DNA from: Leucobacter sp. OLIS6
GTDB lineage: Bacteria; Actinomycetota; Actinomycetes; Actinomycetales; Microbacteriaceae
Reading direction: 5' to 3'
Assembly (NCBI RefSeq): GCF_002752355.1
Contig: NZ_MRAV01000011.1
Location: forward strand, 248,001-312,000
DNA length: 64,000 bases
The notes under the pieces were generated by a model, which was not told the DNA's origin, made no database searches, and saw only the letters and a list, made by a program, of their open reading frames with translations. Position 1 is the first letter of the stretch; every line of letters starts with the position of its first letter. The translations under genes were made by a program, and so were the position numbers. Shown piece by piece: positions 1-9,334 of the stretch.

Positions 1-50
1 AACAGAGCAGTCAGCAACCACGATTCGCACCGGAACAGCCTACCCGTCGA

Positions 51-1307
51 TCACCGGTCGGCCGCGCGGGGTTCGCGCGCGGCGGAGGCGACGAGGCCCG
101 AGAGCAGCACGATCGCGGCGAGCGGCCAGAACGCCTGCAGCAGACCGAAGTGCTCGCCGAGGAACCCGATCATCATCGGCCCGAGCAGGAATGCCGTGTA
201 GGCGATCGCCGACACGGTCGCGACGTCCCGCACAGCGGTCGCCGGACGGTCGGCCGCGGCCGACATGCCGACGGGGAAGCCGAGCGCGCAACCGATTCCC
301 CAGAGGGCCGCGCCGATGACGGAGGCCCAGACGGCGGGCGCGAGGATCACGATGATCACGCCGACGGTGCAGAGCAGCGCGCCGCCGCGGAGCACGGGGA
401 CCCGGCCGAAACGGGTGAGGAGCGCCGCGCCGGCGAAGCGGGTCGTGGTCATGCACACGAAGAAGACACCGAGCACCAGGGTGCCCGTCGCGTTGGCGAT
501 GCCGCGGCCGTCGACGAGCCCGAGGGGCATCCAGTCGGCGGCGACGCCCTCGGCGAGGCTCATGCTCAGGGTGATGAGACCGATGAGGAGGATCCTCGGG
601 TCGCGCCACGGGCTGCGGCGCGGCGCGGGCTCGGCGGCGGCGTTCGCGGGGATGACGGGGATGGATCCCGTGACCGCCGATGCCGCGGTCACCGGCTCGG
701 TGGCGCGCAGCGCAGCGTGCTCGTCGTGCGGCACGAACCGCACCGCGACGAGTGCGACGACGAGCACGAGCGCGAAGATGATCGACACGTGCACGGGCAC
801 GGGGATGCCGAGCTTCTCGGCGAGCGCGCCGAGGCCCATGGCGCTGACGCTGCCGAGGCTGAAGCCGGCGTGCAGGGCGGGCATGCGCGGGCGGCCGAGC
901 GCGCGTTCGGCGGCGGCCCCGCTCACGTTCATGGCCACGTCGGAGGTGCTGAACGCGAACCCGTAGATGAAGAGGCAGATGACGCCCGGCACGATCGACT
1001 CGGTCCAGAAGAGCACGGTCGCGAGCGGCATCGCGACGGCCTGCACGACCGCGCCGACGGTCAGCGTGCGGCGCGGTCCGAGCCAGGTGACAGTGCGCCC
1101 CGAGATGAGGAGGCCGATGACGGAGCCCGCGGCGATTCCGAGGCCGATGAGGCTCATCTCGAACGTGCTGGCACCGAGGTGGTCGCGCGTCGCGGGGAGC
1201 CGGCTCAGCCAGGACCCGAAGCCGAGCCCGAACACCGTGAAGATCGCGAGGACGCCGCCGACCCACGCTCGGGGTGAGTGGGCGTAGTGCGGTGCGGTCT
1301 GGGACAC
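51..1307 (-). CDS. MFS transporter (YbjJ-like)
   Basis: This 418-residue protein is predicted to be a 12-helix major facilitator superfamily permease of the inner membrane. Its N-terminal half carries the SRLPATRDHLG stretch typical of the YbjJ/fucose-permease-like branch, followed by a WLGPRR loop equivalent to MFS motif A. A longer polar, Pro/Arg-containing loop near residues 195-235 separates the two six-helix halves. The start is GTG, preceded by CAGGAG at suitable spacing. The substrate cannot be read from the sequence; relatives are annotated as sugar or drug exporters. It is a single gene on the minus strand, convergent with nothing visible before the window edge. Confidence 0.88.
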   Translation of the reverse strand: MSQTAPHYAHSPRAWVGGVLAIFTVFGLGFGSWLSRLPATRDHLGASTFEMSLIGLGIAAGSVIGLLISGRTVTWLGPRRTLTVGAVVQAVAMPLATVLFWTESIVPGVICLFIYGFAFSTSDVAMNVSGAAAERALGRPRMPALHAGFSLGSVSAMGLGALAEKLGIPVPVHVSIIFALVLVVALVAVRFVPHDEHAALRATEPVTAASAVTGSIPVIPANAAAEPAPRRSPWRDPRILLIGLITLSMSLAEGVAADWMPLGLVDGRGIANATGTLVLGVFFVCMTTTRFAGAALLTRFGRVPVLRGGALLCTVGVIIVILAPAVWASVIGAALWGIGCALGFPVGMSAAADRPATAVRDVATVSAIAYTAFLLGPMMIGFLGEHFGLLQAFWPLAAIVLLSGLVASAAREPRAADR

Positions 1308-1396
1308 GGCGGGACTCCTGCGTTCGGGGCCGCCGGTGGCATGGAGGGCCTATGGCGGGCAGTCTTCCGATGCTAGTCGGGTGCGCCCCTGCCGGA

Positions 1397-1792
1397 CTAG
1401 CCCGCGTAGTGCATGAGCTGGATGAGATTGCCGCAGGTGTCGTCGAGCACCGCCGTGGTGACGGGGCCTGCGGCGGCGGGGTCCTGGGTGAACCGCACGC
1501 CGAGGGCGGTGAGGCGCGCGTGCTCGGCCGCCACGTCCTCGACGGCGAACTGCGCTGCGGGGATCCCGTCGGCCAGGAGTGCAGCGGTGTACGCCTGGGC
1601 GGCCGGGTGCTGGTTCGGCTCGAGCAGGAGCTCGGTCCCTTCGGGATCGGCCGCCGAGACGACGGTGATCCATCGGGCGTCGCCCACGGGGATGTCGTGC
1701 TTCGGCAGGAAGCCGAGCTTCTCGGTGTAGAAGGCTTTGGCGCGCTCCTGGTCGGTGACGAAGACCTGGGTGAGGCGGATCTGAAGGGTCAT
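1397..1792 (-). CDS. VOC family (glyoxalase/dioxygenase fold) protein
   Basis: A 131-residue protein with the two beta-alpha-beta-beta-beta modules of the vicinal oxygen chelate fold. The first begins IRLTQVFVTD and contains AKAFYTEKLGF; the metal-ligand strand GTELLLEP follows, and the C-terminal strand reads CGNLIQLMHY. These proteins bind a divalent metal and act on, or sequester, small molecules such as aldehydes or antibiotics; the ligand here is unknown. CAGGAG lies just upstream of the ATG. It lies between two exporters on the same strand, which would fit a detoxification role, but this is only contextual. Confidence 0.87.
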   Translation of the reverse strand: MTLQIRLTQVFVTDQERAKAFYTEKLGFLPKHDIPVGDARWITVVSAADPEGTELLLEPNQHPAAQAYTAALLADGIPAAQFAVEDVAAEHARLTALGVRFTQDPAAAGPVTTAVLDDTCGNLIQLMHYAG

Positions 1793-1865
1793 GAGGGCTC
1801 CTGCCGTTCGGGGTGGGTGCTGCGCAGCGGTGGACGGGGACGTTTCGAGTATGCGCTCCGGTAGC

Positions 1866-3224
1866 TCAGACGCCCAGGACGATCCAGCGGCCGCCGCGGG
1901 CGCGCAGCCACAGCGTGAGCGCTCGTGCCGCCATGAACACGACGGTGAACCCGGCCGTGAGCGCGATGAGCGCCGGAGTGCCGGTGGGCACGGCGACGGT
2001 GAGCAGCCAGAGCACCGGGAGGTAGACGGCCAGGTTCACGAGGCTGGTCCACGCGAGATAGCGGGCGTCACCCGCGCCCATCAGCACGCCGTCGAGTACG
2101 AAGACGAGGCCGCCGAGCGGCAGCGAGAGCCCGAGCACGATGAGGGCGGGCGGCAGGATCTCGAGCACGCGCGGATCGCTGCTGAACACGCGGCCGAGCA
2201 CGGGGCTCGTCGCGATGAGCACGAGGCCGACGATCGCGCCGCAGAGCACGCCCCAGAACAGGGTGCGGCGCACGACCGCGCGCGCAGCGGCCTCGTCCCG
2301 TCGCCCGAGTGCGTCGCCCACGAGCGCCTGGGCGGCGATCGCCAGGGCGTCGAGCGCGAAGGCAGCGGTCGAGAAGACCGTGAAGACGACCTGGTACCCG
2401 GCCGTCGCGATGGTGCCGTGGCTGGTGGCCGCGGCCACGGTGAGCAGCAGGGCGGCGCGGAGGCCGAGCGTGCGTACGAAGAGCCACCCGCCGCTGCGCC
2501 CGGCGTGCCCGAGGCCGTCGCGGTGCGGCAGCAGGCTCGCGCCGTGCGCCCGCGCGTGCCGCGAGACCACCACGACGTAGACGAGGACCATGCCCCACTG
2601 CGCCGCGACGGTGCCCCACGCGCTGCCACCGATGCCCCAGCCGAAGCCGTAGATGAACAGCCAGTTGAGGCCGGCGTTGACGGCGAACCCGATGGTGGCG
2701 ACCGCCAGCGGGGTTTTCGTGTCCTGCATGCCGCGCAGCAGACCCGTTGCGGCGAAGACCACGAGCATGGCGGGGATGCCGAGGCAGGAGATCGCGAGGT
2801 AGGTGCGGGCCTGCGCCGCGGTGTCCGGCGAGGCGCCGAAGGCGTCGACGAGGGGCCCGCCCGCCGCCCAGAGCAGCGCGGCGACGACCGCGCCGATGGC
2901 GAGCGCGAGCCAGAGGCCGTCGACGCCGGCCTGCACCGCGCCCCGCAGGTCGCCGGCGCCCCGTCGCCGCGCGACCAGGGGAGTGGTGGCGTACGCGAGG
3001 AAGATCATGAGGCCGACGGCGGTCTGGAGGATCGCACTCGCCACGGCGAGGCCCGCGAGGGATCCCGCTCCGAGGTGTCCGACCAGCGCGGAGTCGACGA
3101 TGAGGAACAGCGGCTCGGCGATGAGCGCCCCGAGCGCCGGGATCGCGAGCGAGGCGATCCGACGGTCGATCGTGCGGTGCCCTTCGCGGGGCGCGCTGCT
3201 CGGATCGGGTGCCGTGTCTGACAT
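1866..3224 (-). CDS. MATE family efflux transporter (DinF/NorM-like)
   Basis: A 452-residue, roughly 12-helix membrane protein of the multidrug and toxic compound extrusion family. It opens with a short polar N-terminus, then IASLAIPALGALIAEPLF, the conserved first helix, and has the pseudo-twofold repeat expected of MATE proteins, with a second LALDALAIAAQALVGDALGR segment. It is predicted to use a sodium or proton gradient to expel cationic or toxic compounds. The ATG has no Shine-Dalgarno sequence; TAGCGT lies six bases upstream, so the mRNA is probably leaderless. It is divergent from the M13 peptidase gene. Confidence 0.9.
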   Translation of the reverse strand: MSDTAPDPSSAPREGHRTIDRRIASLAIPALGALIAEPLFLIVDSALVGHLGAGSLAGLAVASAILQTAVGLMIFLAYATTPLVARRRGAGDLRGAVQAGVDGLWLALAIGAVVAALLWAAGGPLVDAFGASPDTAAQARTYLAISCLGIPAMLVVFAATGLLRGMQDTKTPLAVATIGFAVNAGLNWLFIYGFGWGIGGSAWGTVAAQWGMVLVYVVVVSRHARAHGASLLPHRDGLGHAGRSGGWLFVRTLGLRAALLLTVAAATSHGTIATAGYQVVFTVFSTAAFALDALAIAAQALVGDALGRRDEAAARAVVRRTLFWGVLCGAIVGLVLIATSPVLGRVFSSDPRVLEILPPALIVLGLSLPLGGLVFVLDGVLMGAGDARYLAWTSLVNLAVYLPVLWLLTVAVPTGTPALIALTAGFTVVFMAARALTLWLRARGGRWIVLGV

Positions 3225-3236
3225 GGGTCCACGCTA
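3225..3236 (-). promoter_or_regulatory. Leaderless promoter (-10) of the MATE gene
   Basis: On the minus strand TAGCGT is followed by six bases (GGACCC) and the ATG. No ribosome binding site fits in this space, so transcription probably starts at the A of the start codon. Confidence 0.55.
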
Positions 3237-3285
3237 GCGCCGGGCACCGACATCCGGATCGGGCCGCTTTGTCGGCGGCTGTGGC

Positions 3286-3297
3286 TAGGGTGGTCGC
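3286..3297 (+). promoter_or_regulatory. Leaderless promoter (-10) of the M13 peptidase gene
   Basis: TAGGGT is followed by GGTCGC and the ATG at 3298, the same six-base spacing seen at several other genes in the window. There is no Shine-Dalgarno sequence. Confidence 0.5.
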
Positions 3298-5283
3298 ATG
3301 AGCAACGCAGCCCCCATCTCCGGCATCGACCTCACCGAGCTCGATCCTGCGGTCCGTCCGCAGGACGACCTGTTCCGCCATGTCAACGGCAAGTGGATCG
3401 ACCGCACCGAGATCCCGGGCGATAAGGCGCGCTACGGCTCGTTCGCCGTGCTCGCCGAGAACGCCGAGGAGGCGGTGCGCGACATCATCACCGGCACCGA
3501 GGCTCCCGCGCCCGGCCTCATCGAGGGCGGCGCCGACACCGAGGCCGACAAGATCGCGGCGCTCTATGCGAGCTTCATGGACACCAGCCGCGTCGACTTC
3601 CTCGGCGCCGAGCCCATCTGGGACGACCTGGCACGGGTGCTCGCCGTCTCCTCGATCCCCGAGCTGGTGCGGGTCACCGCCGAGCTCGAACGGCAGGGCC
3701 TCGGCGGGTTCTTCGGCATGTACATCGACAACGATCCGGGCGACCCGACGCGCTACATCGCGTTCGTCATGCAGGGCGGCATCGGCCTTCCCGACGAGTC
3801 CTACTACCGCGAGGAGCAGTTCGCCGGGATCCGCGATCAGTACGTCGCCCACATCGAGCGCATGCTCGACCTGGTCGGCGTGAGCGAGGCCGATCGCCTC
3901 GCGGGTCTCGCGTTCGACCTCGAGCGCCGCATCGCCGCCTCGCACTGGGACACGGTCGCGAGCCGCGACATCCAGAAGCTCTACAACCTGCGCACCTTCG
4001 AGGGGCTGCAGCAGATCACGCCGCAGCTCGACTGGTCCGCGTACCTCGCCGCGATGGGGGCGCCCGAGAGCGCGTTCGCCGAGGTGGTCGCCGCTCAGCC
4101 CGAGGCCCTCGCCGGCCTGGCCGCACTGCTCGTCGATGAGGAGCTCCCGGCCTGGCGCGCGTGGCTCGCCTGGGCGCTCGTCCGCGGATCCGCCGCTCTG
4201 CTCTCTCAGGAGATCTCGCGTGCCAACTTCGAGTTCTACGGCACCGCGCTCACCGGTGCGCCCGAGCAGCGCGACCGCTGGCGTCGCGGTGTCTCGTTCG
4301 TCGAAGGCGCGATGGGCGAGGCCGTCGGCCGACTCTACGTCGAGCGTCACTTCGACGAGAACTCGAAGGCGGAGATGGACGTCCTCGTCGGGCACCTCAT
4401 CGAGGCCTACCGCGACTCGATCCAGCAGCTCGCCTGGATGAGCCCCGAGACCCGCGAGCGCGCGCTCGACAAGCTCGAGAAGTTCACGCCCAAGATCGGC
4501 TACCCCGTGAAGTGGCGCGACTACTCGTCGCTCGCGGTCGATTCGGGCGACCTCATCGGCAACTCGCGCCGCGTCTCCGAGTTCGAGTTCGCGCGCGAGA
4601 TCGGCAAGCTCGGCAAGCCGATCGACCGCGACGAGTGGTTCATGACCCCCCAGACGGTCAACGCGTACTACAACCCCGGTTTCAACGAGATCGTGTTCCC
4701 CGCGGCGATCCTGCAGCCGCCGTTCTTCGACGCGACGTGGGACGCGGCCACCAACTTCGGTGCGATCGGCGCCGTGATCGGGCACGAGATCGGCCACGGA
4801 TTCGACGACCAGGGCTCGCGCTACGACGGCGAGGGTCGCCTCACCGACTGGTGGACCGAGCAGGATCGCAGCGCGTTCGAGGAGCGCACGAAGGCGCTCA
4901 TCGGCCAGTACAACGCACTCTCGCCCGAGGGTGCCGAGGGGCAGACGGTCAACGGCGAGCTCACCATCGGCGAGAACATCGGCGACCTCTCGGGCCTCGA
5001 GATCGCGTGGAAGGCGTACCTCCGGGCGCTCGACGGCGCCGAGTCGCCGGTCATCGACGGGCTCACGGGAGCCGAGCGCTTCTTCCTCGCCTGGGCCCAG
5101 GCCTGGCAGCAGAAGTCCCGCCCCGAGGAGGTCGTGCGCCTGCTGACCATCGACCCGCACTCGCCCAACGAGTTCCGCTGCAACCAGATCGTGCGCAACC
5201 TCGCCCCGTTCCACGAGGCCTACGGCACGAAGCCGGGCGACGAGCTCTGGCTCGACGCGGCCGATCGCGTCAGCATCTGGTGA
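3298..5283 (+). CDS. M13 family zinc metallopeptidase (PepO-like)
   Basis: A 661-residue neprilysin-family endopeptidase. The N-terminal M13 domain begins PQDDLFRHVNGKWI, the hallmark of the family. The catalytic domain holds the NAYYNP substrate-binding motif, the zinc helix HEIGH at residues 496-500 and the third zinc ligand in ENIGDLSG (Glu near 559); all key residues are intact and the length is normal. No signal peptide is seen, so it is probably a cytoplasmic oligopeptidase, as usual in actinobacteria. The mRNA is likely leaderless. The CoA-transferase gene starts 17 bases after the stop and is probably co-transcribed. Confidence 0.96.
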   Translation: MSNAAPISGIDLTELDPAVRPQDDLFRHVNGKWIDRTEIPGDKARYGSFAVLAENAEEAVRDIITGTEAPAPGLIEGGADTEADKIAALYASFMDTSRVDFLGAEPIWDDLARVLAVSSIPELVRVTAELERQGLGGFFGMYIDNDPGDPTRYIAFVMQGGIGLPDESYYREEQFAGIRDQYVAHIERMLDLVGVSEADRLAGLAFDLERRIAASHWDTVASRDIQKLYNLRTFEGLQQITPQLDWSAYLAAMGAPESAFAEVVAAQPEALAGLAALLVDEELPAWRAWLAWALVRGSAALLSQEISRANFEFYGTALTGAPEQRDRWRRGVSFVEGAMGEAVGRLYVERHFDENSKAEMDVLVGHLIEAYRDSIQQLAWMSPETRERALDKLEKFTPKIGYPVKWRDYSSLAVDSGDLIGNSRRVSEFEFAREIGKLGKPIDRDEWFMTPQTVNAYYNPGFNEIVFPAAILQPPFFDATWDAATNFGAIGAVIGHEIGHGFDDQGSRYDGEGRLTDWWTEQDRSAFEERTKALIGQYNALSPEGAEGQTVNGELTIGENIGDLSGLEIAWKAYLRALDGAESPVIDGLTGAERFFLAWAQAWQQKSRPEEVVRLLTIDPHSPNEFRCNQIVRNLAPFHEAYGTKPGDELWLDAADRVSIW

Positions 5284-5300
5284 ACTGAGGCGCGGCGGTA

Positions 5301-6689
5301 GTGAACAGCTTCGTCGGCGGCTTCCTCCGGGGGATCGGACTCCCGGAGGACGCCGCGGCGCGGCTGTCCGGCCCGCGGCCGCCTCTGCCGGCCCGGCTCC
5401 CCGTGGGCGATCTGGCGTGGGGCGCCGTCGGCGCGTTCGCGCTCGCTGCGGAGACCGCGCGCGACGCCGTGCGCGGAGCTGCGACGGGCGGGCCTCCGGT
5501 GCGCGCGCCGGACCGCGCGGAGCCGGTGCGGCTCGACCCGATCCGCATCGCCGCATCGTTCCGCAGCGACCAGCTCGGCCGGCTCGACGGTCAGCCCCCT
5601 GCGGTCTGGGCGCCGCTCTCCGGGTTTTTCCGAGCGGCCGACGGGTGGGTGCGCACCCACGCCAACTATCCGTGGCACGCCGCCGCGCTGCGCGCCGTGC
5701 TCGGCCTCGGACAGAACGCCGACGATGACGCCGCAGCCGCGGCGATCGCCGAGCGCGACGCGCGCGAGCTCGAAGCCGCGGCGTTCCGGGCGGGCGGCCT
5801 CGCGGTCGCCGTGCGCGACCCCGCGACCTGGGCGGCGGAGCGCGGGGCGCCGCAGGCACCGATCCGCGTGCGCCGAGGCGGGAACGGCCGGGCGGCACCC
5901 ACTGGGGATCCGCTGCGCCCCCTCGCCGGGATCCGCGTGCTCGACCTCACCAGGGTCATCGCCGGTCCCGTCGCGACGCGCGCGCTCGCGGGCCTCGGCG
6001 CCGATGTGCTGCGCATCGATTCGCCGGTGCGAGCCGAGCCGCTCTGGCAGTGGCTCGACACGGGGCGCGGCAAGCGCTCGAGTCTGCTCGACCTCGAGGA
6101 TCGCGCCGGCCGATCCCGGTTCGCCGAACTCCTGGCGGAGGCGGACGTCGTGGTCACGGGGGCACGCCCAGGCGCGCTCGCGCGCTTCGGACTCGAACCC
6201 GAGCAGATCGCCGAATCCCACCCGGACATCGTCACCGCGCGGGTGCGTGCGTGGGCGCCCGGCGGCGACTGGGGCGAGCGGCGGGGGTTCGACAGCCTCG
6301 TCCAGGCGGCCTGCGGCATCGCCGCCGTCGAATCCGCCGACCGCGAGGCTCCGGGGAAGCTGCCGGCGCAGGCGCTCGACCACTCCGGCGGTGCGCTGCT
6401 CGCGGCCGGGGTCACCGCGCTCCTCGCCGAGCGGAGCGCGGGTGCCGTCGAGGTGACGCTGGAGGGCATCGGGCGGACGCTGCTCGCAGCCGAACCGGCC
6501 GCGAGCAGCAGCGCGGGTTCGATCGATCCCGACCTGCTCGCCGCGGTCGGCGGCTTCGTGCCTGAGGCCGCGCCGAGCTGCTGGGGCGCTCTGGGAATCG
6601 TCGGCGAGGCGTATTTGCCGAGCTGGCAATCGGATCCGGGACCGTGGGCCGGGCATGCGTTCGGTGAGGATCCACCGCGGTGGCGCTGA
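5301..6689 (+). CDS. CoA-transferase family III (CaiB/BaiF-like)
   Basis: A 462-residue protein whose second half (about residues 200-400) is a family III CoA-transferase domain: LAGIRVLDLTRVIAGPVATR, GADVLRIDSP, then DLEDRAGRSRFAELLAEADVVV and GFDSLVQAACGIA. These enzymes move CoA between acids without a covalent enzyme intermediate other than an Asp thioester. The first half also resembles a partial CoA-transferase half-domain, so this may be a two-domain paralogue with only one active half. Start is GTG directly after the M13 stop. Substrate unknown; members of this group in actinobacteria are usually annotated only as CoA transferase. Confidence 0.82.
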   Translation: MNSFVGGFLRGIGLPEDAAARLSGPRPPLPARLPVGDLAWGAVGAFALAAETARDAVRGAATGGPPVRAPDRAEPVRLDPIRIAASFRSDQLGRLDGQPPAVWAPLSGFFRAADGWVRTHANYPWHAAALRAVLGLGQNADDDAAAAAIAERDARELEAAAFRAGGLAVAVRDPATWAAERGAPQAPIRVRRGGNGRAAPTGDPLRPLAGIRVLDLTRVIAGPVATRALAGLGADVLRIDSPVRAEPLWQWLDTGRGKRSSLLDLEDRAGRSRFAELLAEADVVVTGARPGALARFGLEPEQIAESHPDIVTARVRAWAPGGDWGERRGFDSLVQAACGIAAVESADREAPGKLPAQALDHSGGALLAAGVTALLAERSAGAVEVTLEGIGRTLLAAEPAASSSAGSIDPDLLAAVGGFVPEAAPSCWGALGIVGEAYLPSWQSDPGPWAGHAFGEDPPRWR

Positions 6690-6797
6690 GTGCCGCCGGC
6701 GACGCGCGCGGCCGGGAATGCCGCTCACCCGCCGCCGGTTACGACACGTGTCGCCCGATTCGCGCGGGTGGACCGCCCTGGCACATACTGAAGTGTT

Positions 6798-6816
6798 GCG
6801 AATGCGAGACATTCGC
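6798..6816. promoter_or_regulatory. Inverted repeat, putative operator
   Basis: GCGAATG - CGAGA - CATTCGC is a perfect 7-bp inverted repeat about 70 bases before the DUF1684 gene, in a relatively AT-richer stretch. A further partial copy (CAGACTTCGCATG) follows at once. It looks like a repressor site, but no regulator gene is adjacent. Confidence 0.35.
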
Positions 6817-6885
6817 AGACTTCGCATGTTGCATCGCACCGGGCAGCGCCGGATCACTCCGGCGGACGATCAGATTGGACGGATC

Positions 6886-7668
6886 ATGACCGAGCACCCG
6901 CAGTCCACGCAGAGCACGGCCGCGGCCGCCCACGCCGCCTGGCGCGAGGCGCGCCGCGAGGCCGTCACCTCGGCCACCGGCAACCTCAGCCTGGTCGAGA
7001 CCCGCTGGTTCCCCGCGGGTACGACCGCGCAGGAAGCGGGTATCACCGCCGAGGCCGAGCGCTCCGCGGCTCGCGCCGAGGGGCGCGGCGATCGCGTCAC
7101 CGTGACCGAGCTGCAGCGCCGCGACCTCGCCACCGGCGAGCCCGAGTACGGCATCCGCGTGTGGGACGCCGATTCGGCGGCGATCCGCGCCTTCGACGGC
7201 ACCGCGACCTTCGACTACGACCCCTCGTGGGTGATCGAGGCGGAGTTCACGCCCGTCGCCTCGGACCGTACGATCCCGTTCGAGCACATCCGCGACGCCG
7301 GTCTCACCCGCGACCTCGTCGTGCCGGGCGATATCTCCTTCGAGCGCGACGGCGAACGCTTCACCCTCTCGGCGTTCGACGACGACGGCCAGCTGCTGCT
7401 CGTGTTCGGCGATCCGACGAATCGCGCGACCGACGGCACGCAGAGCTACGGCGCGGGCCGCTTCCTCTTCGTGCCGCGCGACGCGGGCGCCTTCGGCGAG
7501 CCGGGCCGGGTGACGCTCGACTTCAACCGCGCCTTCGTGCCGCCGTGCGGCTTCTCGGCGCAGTACAACTGCCCGATGCCGCCGGCGCAGAACCGCCTGC
7601 CCTGGCCGATCCTCGCGGGCGAGCGCCTGCCCGAGTTCCGCGACGGCTTCGACATCTACACCGTCTGA
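6886..7668 (+). CDS. DUF1684 domain-containing protein
   Basis: A 260-residue protein of the DUF1684 family. The diagnostic C-terminal block is present: FVPPCGFSAQYNCPMPP followed by QNRLPWPILAGE, with two conserved cysteines. The N-terminus (AAHAAWREARREAVTSATGNLSL) matches the usual family start, which is why the ATG at 6886 is preferred over upstream in-frame starts. The function of the family is unknown. The gene lies 67 bases before the peptide-binding lipoprotein gene on the same strand, so co-expression with the importer is possible. Confidence 0.85.
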   Translation: MTEHPQSTQSTAAAAHAAWREARREAVTSATGNLSLVETRWFPAGTTAQEAGITAEAERSAARAEGRGDRVTVTELQRRDLATGEPEYGIRVWDADSAAIRAFDGTATFDYDPSWVIEAEFTPVASDRTIPFEHIRDAGLTRDLVVPGDISFERDGERFTLSAFDDDGQLLLVFGDPTNRATDGTQSYGAGRFLFVPRDAGAFGEPGRVTLDFNRAFVPPCGFSAQYNCPMPPAQNRLPWPILAGERLPEFRDGFDIYTV

Positions 7669-7735
7669 GCCGGCTCTCCGCCAGCCGGCGGGACCCCGTC
7701 CGTTCTTCTCCACAGCCCGACCCGAAGGAATCCCC

Positions 7736-9241
7736 ATGATCTCTCTGAAGCGGAAGGCCCTCGTCGCCGCTGCCGCCCTCACCGTCTCGGCCCTCGCCCT
7801 GACGGGCTGCGCGCAGGGCGGAAGCGCCGGAAAGGGCGGAGCCGACGCGACGATCCGCATCGGATCGCTCTACGAGCCCGTCAACCTGAGCAATGTCGCG
7901 GGCGGCGGACAGGGCGTCACCGAGGCGCTCAGCGGCAACGTCTACGAGAGCCTCTTCAAGCTGAACGACGACGGCACCATCTCGCCGCTGCTCGCCACGA
8001 AGCACGAGATGAGCTCGGACGGTCTCACCTACACCTTCACGCTGCGCGACGGCGTGAAGTTCCACTCGGGCAAGGCGCTGACCTCCGCCGATGTGAAGGC
8101 GAGCATCGAGGCGGTGCTCGCGCCCGACTCGCAGTCGGCTCGGAAGTCGAGCCTCGAGGTCATCAAGAGCATCGAGACTCCCGACGCGCACACCGTGAAG
8201 GTCGACCTCAAGCAGCGCTCGATCTCGTTCCCCTACCTGCTCTCGTACATCTGGGTGGTGAACGCCGACGCCAAGGACCTCGCCAAGAAGGAGGACGGCA
8301 CCGGCCCGTACACCCTCGGCGAATGGAAGCGCGGCAGCACGCTGACGCTGAACCGCTGGGGCGGGTACTGGGGCGAGAAGGCGAAGAACGCCAAGGTCGT
8401 CTTCTCGTACTTCACCGATGCCACGGCCGAGGACACGGCGCTCACGAGCGGCCGCCTCGACCTCATCACGAGCGTGCAGAACCCCGACGCGCTGCCGCAG
8501 CTCGAGAAGAGCGGCAAGTTCACGATCAACGACGGCAAGTCGACCACCAAGGAGCTGCTCGCCTTCAACGACAAGGCGAAGCCGTTCACCGATGCGAAGG
8601 TGCGCCAGGCCATCTACTCGGCCGTCGACCGCAAGAAGCTGCTGAACGCGCTCTGGGGCGACTACGGCACGCTGATCGGTTCGATGGTGCCGCCGAGCGA
8701 CCCCTGGTACGAGGACCTCACGAGCCTGAACCCCTACGATCCCGAGCGCTCCAAGACCCTGCTCAAGGAGGCCGGGCTGGCGAACGGCTTCTCGTTCACG
8801 CTCGATACCCCGAGCTACGATCCGCACCCCGCGGTCGCCGAGTTCCTGCAGTCCGAGCTCAAGAAGGTCGGGATCACCGTCAAGATCAACACGATCAGCG
8901 CGGACGAGTGGTACACGAAGGTGTTCAAGAACCACGACTTCGAGGCGACCCTGCAGGAGCACGTGAACGACCGCGATGTCGTCTGGTACGGCAACCCGGA
9001 GTTCTACTGGGGGTACGACAACCCGCAGGTCACGAAGTGGATCGACGAAGCCGAGCAGGCGTCGAGCGAGGCCGAGCAGGTCAAGCTGCTGAAGCAGGCC
9101 AACCGGCAGATCGCCACCGATGCGGCGAGCGCGTGGCTGTACCTCTACCCGCAGATCGTCGTCGCGTCGAAGGATGTGAGCGGATACCCGGTCAACGGGC
9201 TGAACTCGCAGTTCCCCGCCTATAACATCGTCAAGAAGTAG
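7736..9241 (+). CDS. ABC transporter peptide/nickel-type substrate-binding lipoprotein
   Basis: A 501-residue family 5 extracellular solute-binding protein. It has a lipoprotein signal peptide with LTGC around residue 25, then the family signature region YTFTLRDGVKFHSGKALTSADVKASIEAVL and the later RQAIYSAVDRKKLL. It should be lipid-anchored outside the membrane and deliver oligopeptides, or another ligand of this family, to the permeases encoded directly downstream. It is the first gene of a five-gene importer operon and is followed by a hairpin that probably raises its expression relative to the membrane components. Confidence 0.95.
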   Translation: MISLKRKALVAAAALTVSALALTGCAQGGSAGKGGADATIRIGSLYEPVNLSNVAGGGQGVTEALSGNVYESLFKLNDDGTISPLLATKHEMSSDGLTYTFTLRDGVKFHSGKALTSADVKASIEAVLAPDSQSARKSSLEVIKSIETPDAHTVKVDLKQRSISFPYLLSYIWVVNADAKDLAKKEDGTGPYTLGEWKRGSTLTLNRWGGYWGEKAKNAKVVFSYFTDATAEDTALTSGRLDLITSVQNPDALPQLEKSGKFTINDGKSTTKELLAFNDKAKPFTDAKVRQAIYSAVDRKKLLNALWGDYGTLIGSMVPPSDPWYEDLTSLNPYDPERSKTLLKEAGLANGFSFTLDTPSYDPHPAVAEFLQSELKKVGITVKINTISADEWYTKVFKNHDFEATLQEHVNDRDVVWYGNPEFYWGYDNPQVTKWIDEAEQASSEAEQVKLLKQANRQIATDAASAWLYLYPQIVVASKDVSGYPVNGLNSQFPAYNIVKK

Positions 9242-9249
9242 CTCGATCG

Positions 9250-9296
9250 CGCGAGGGTGCCGGGGGCCGCGGGTTCCCGGCACTCTCGCGTTCTTC
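9250..9296 (+). terminator. Partial terminator inside the importer operon
   Basis: CGCGAGGGTGCCGGG at 9250-9264 pairs, with one mismatch, with CCCGGCACTCTCGCG at 9276-9290 and is followed by TTCTT. It lies between the binding-protein gene and the permeases, the usual place for a read-through terminator that stabilises the upstream message. Confidence 0.7.
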
Positions 9297-9334
9297 GGGC
9301 CGTGAGCCCGATCCCCGTGAAAGGAGTCCGCTCG

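Noticed and set aside
2068-5898. A 1276-codon minus-strand open frame across the MATE and M13 genes
   Set aside because: Its translation is Arg/Pro-rich and matches no family; it is the antisense shadow of two clearly real genes in GC-rich DNA.
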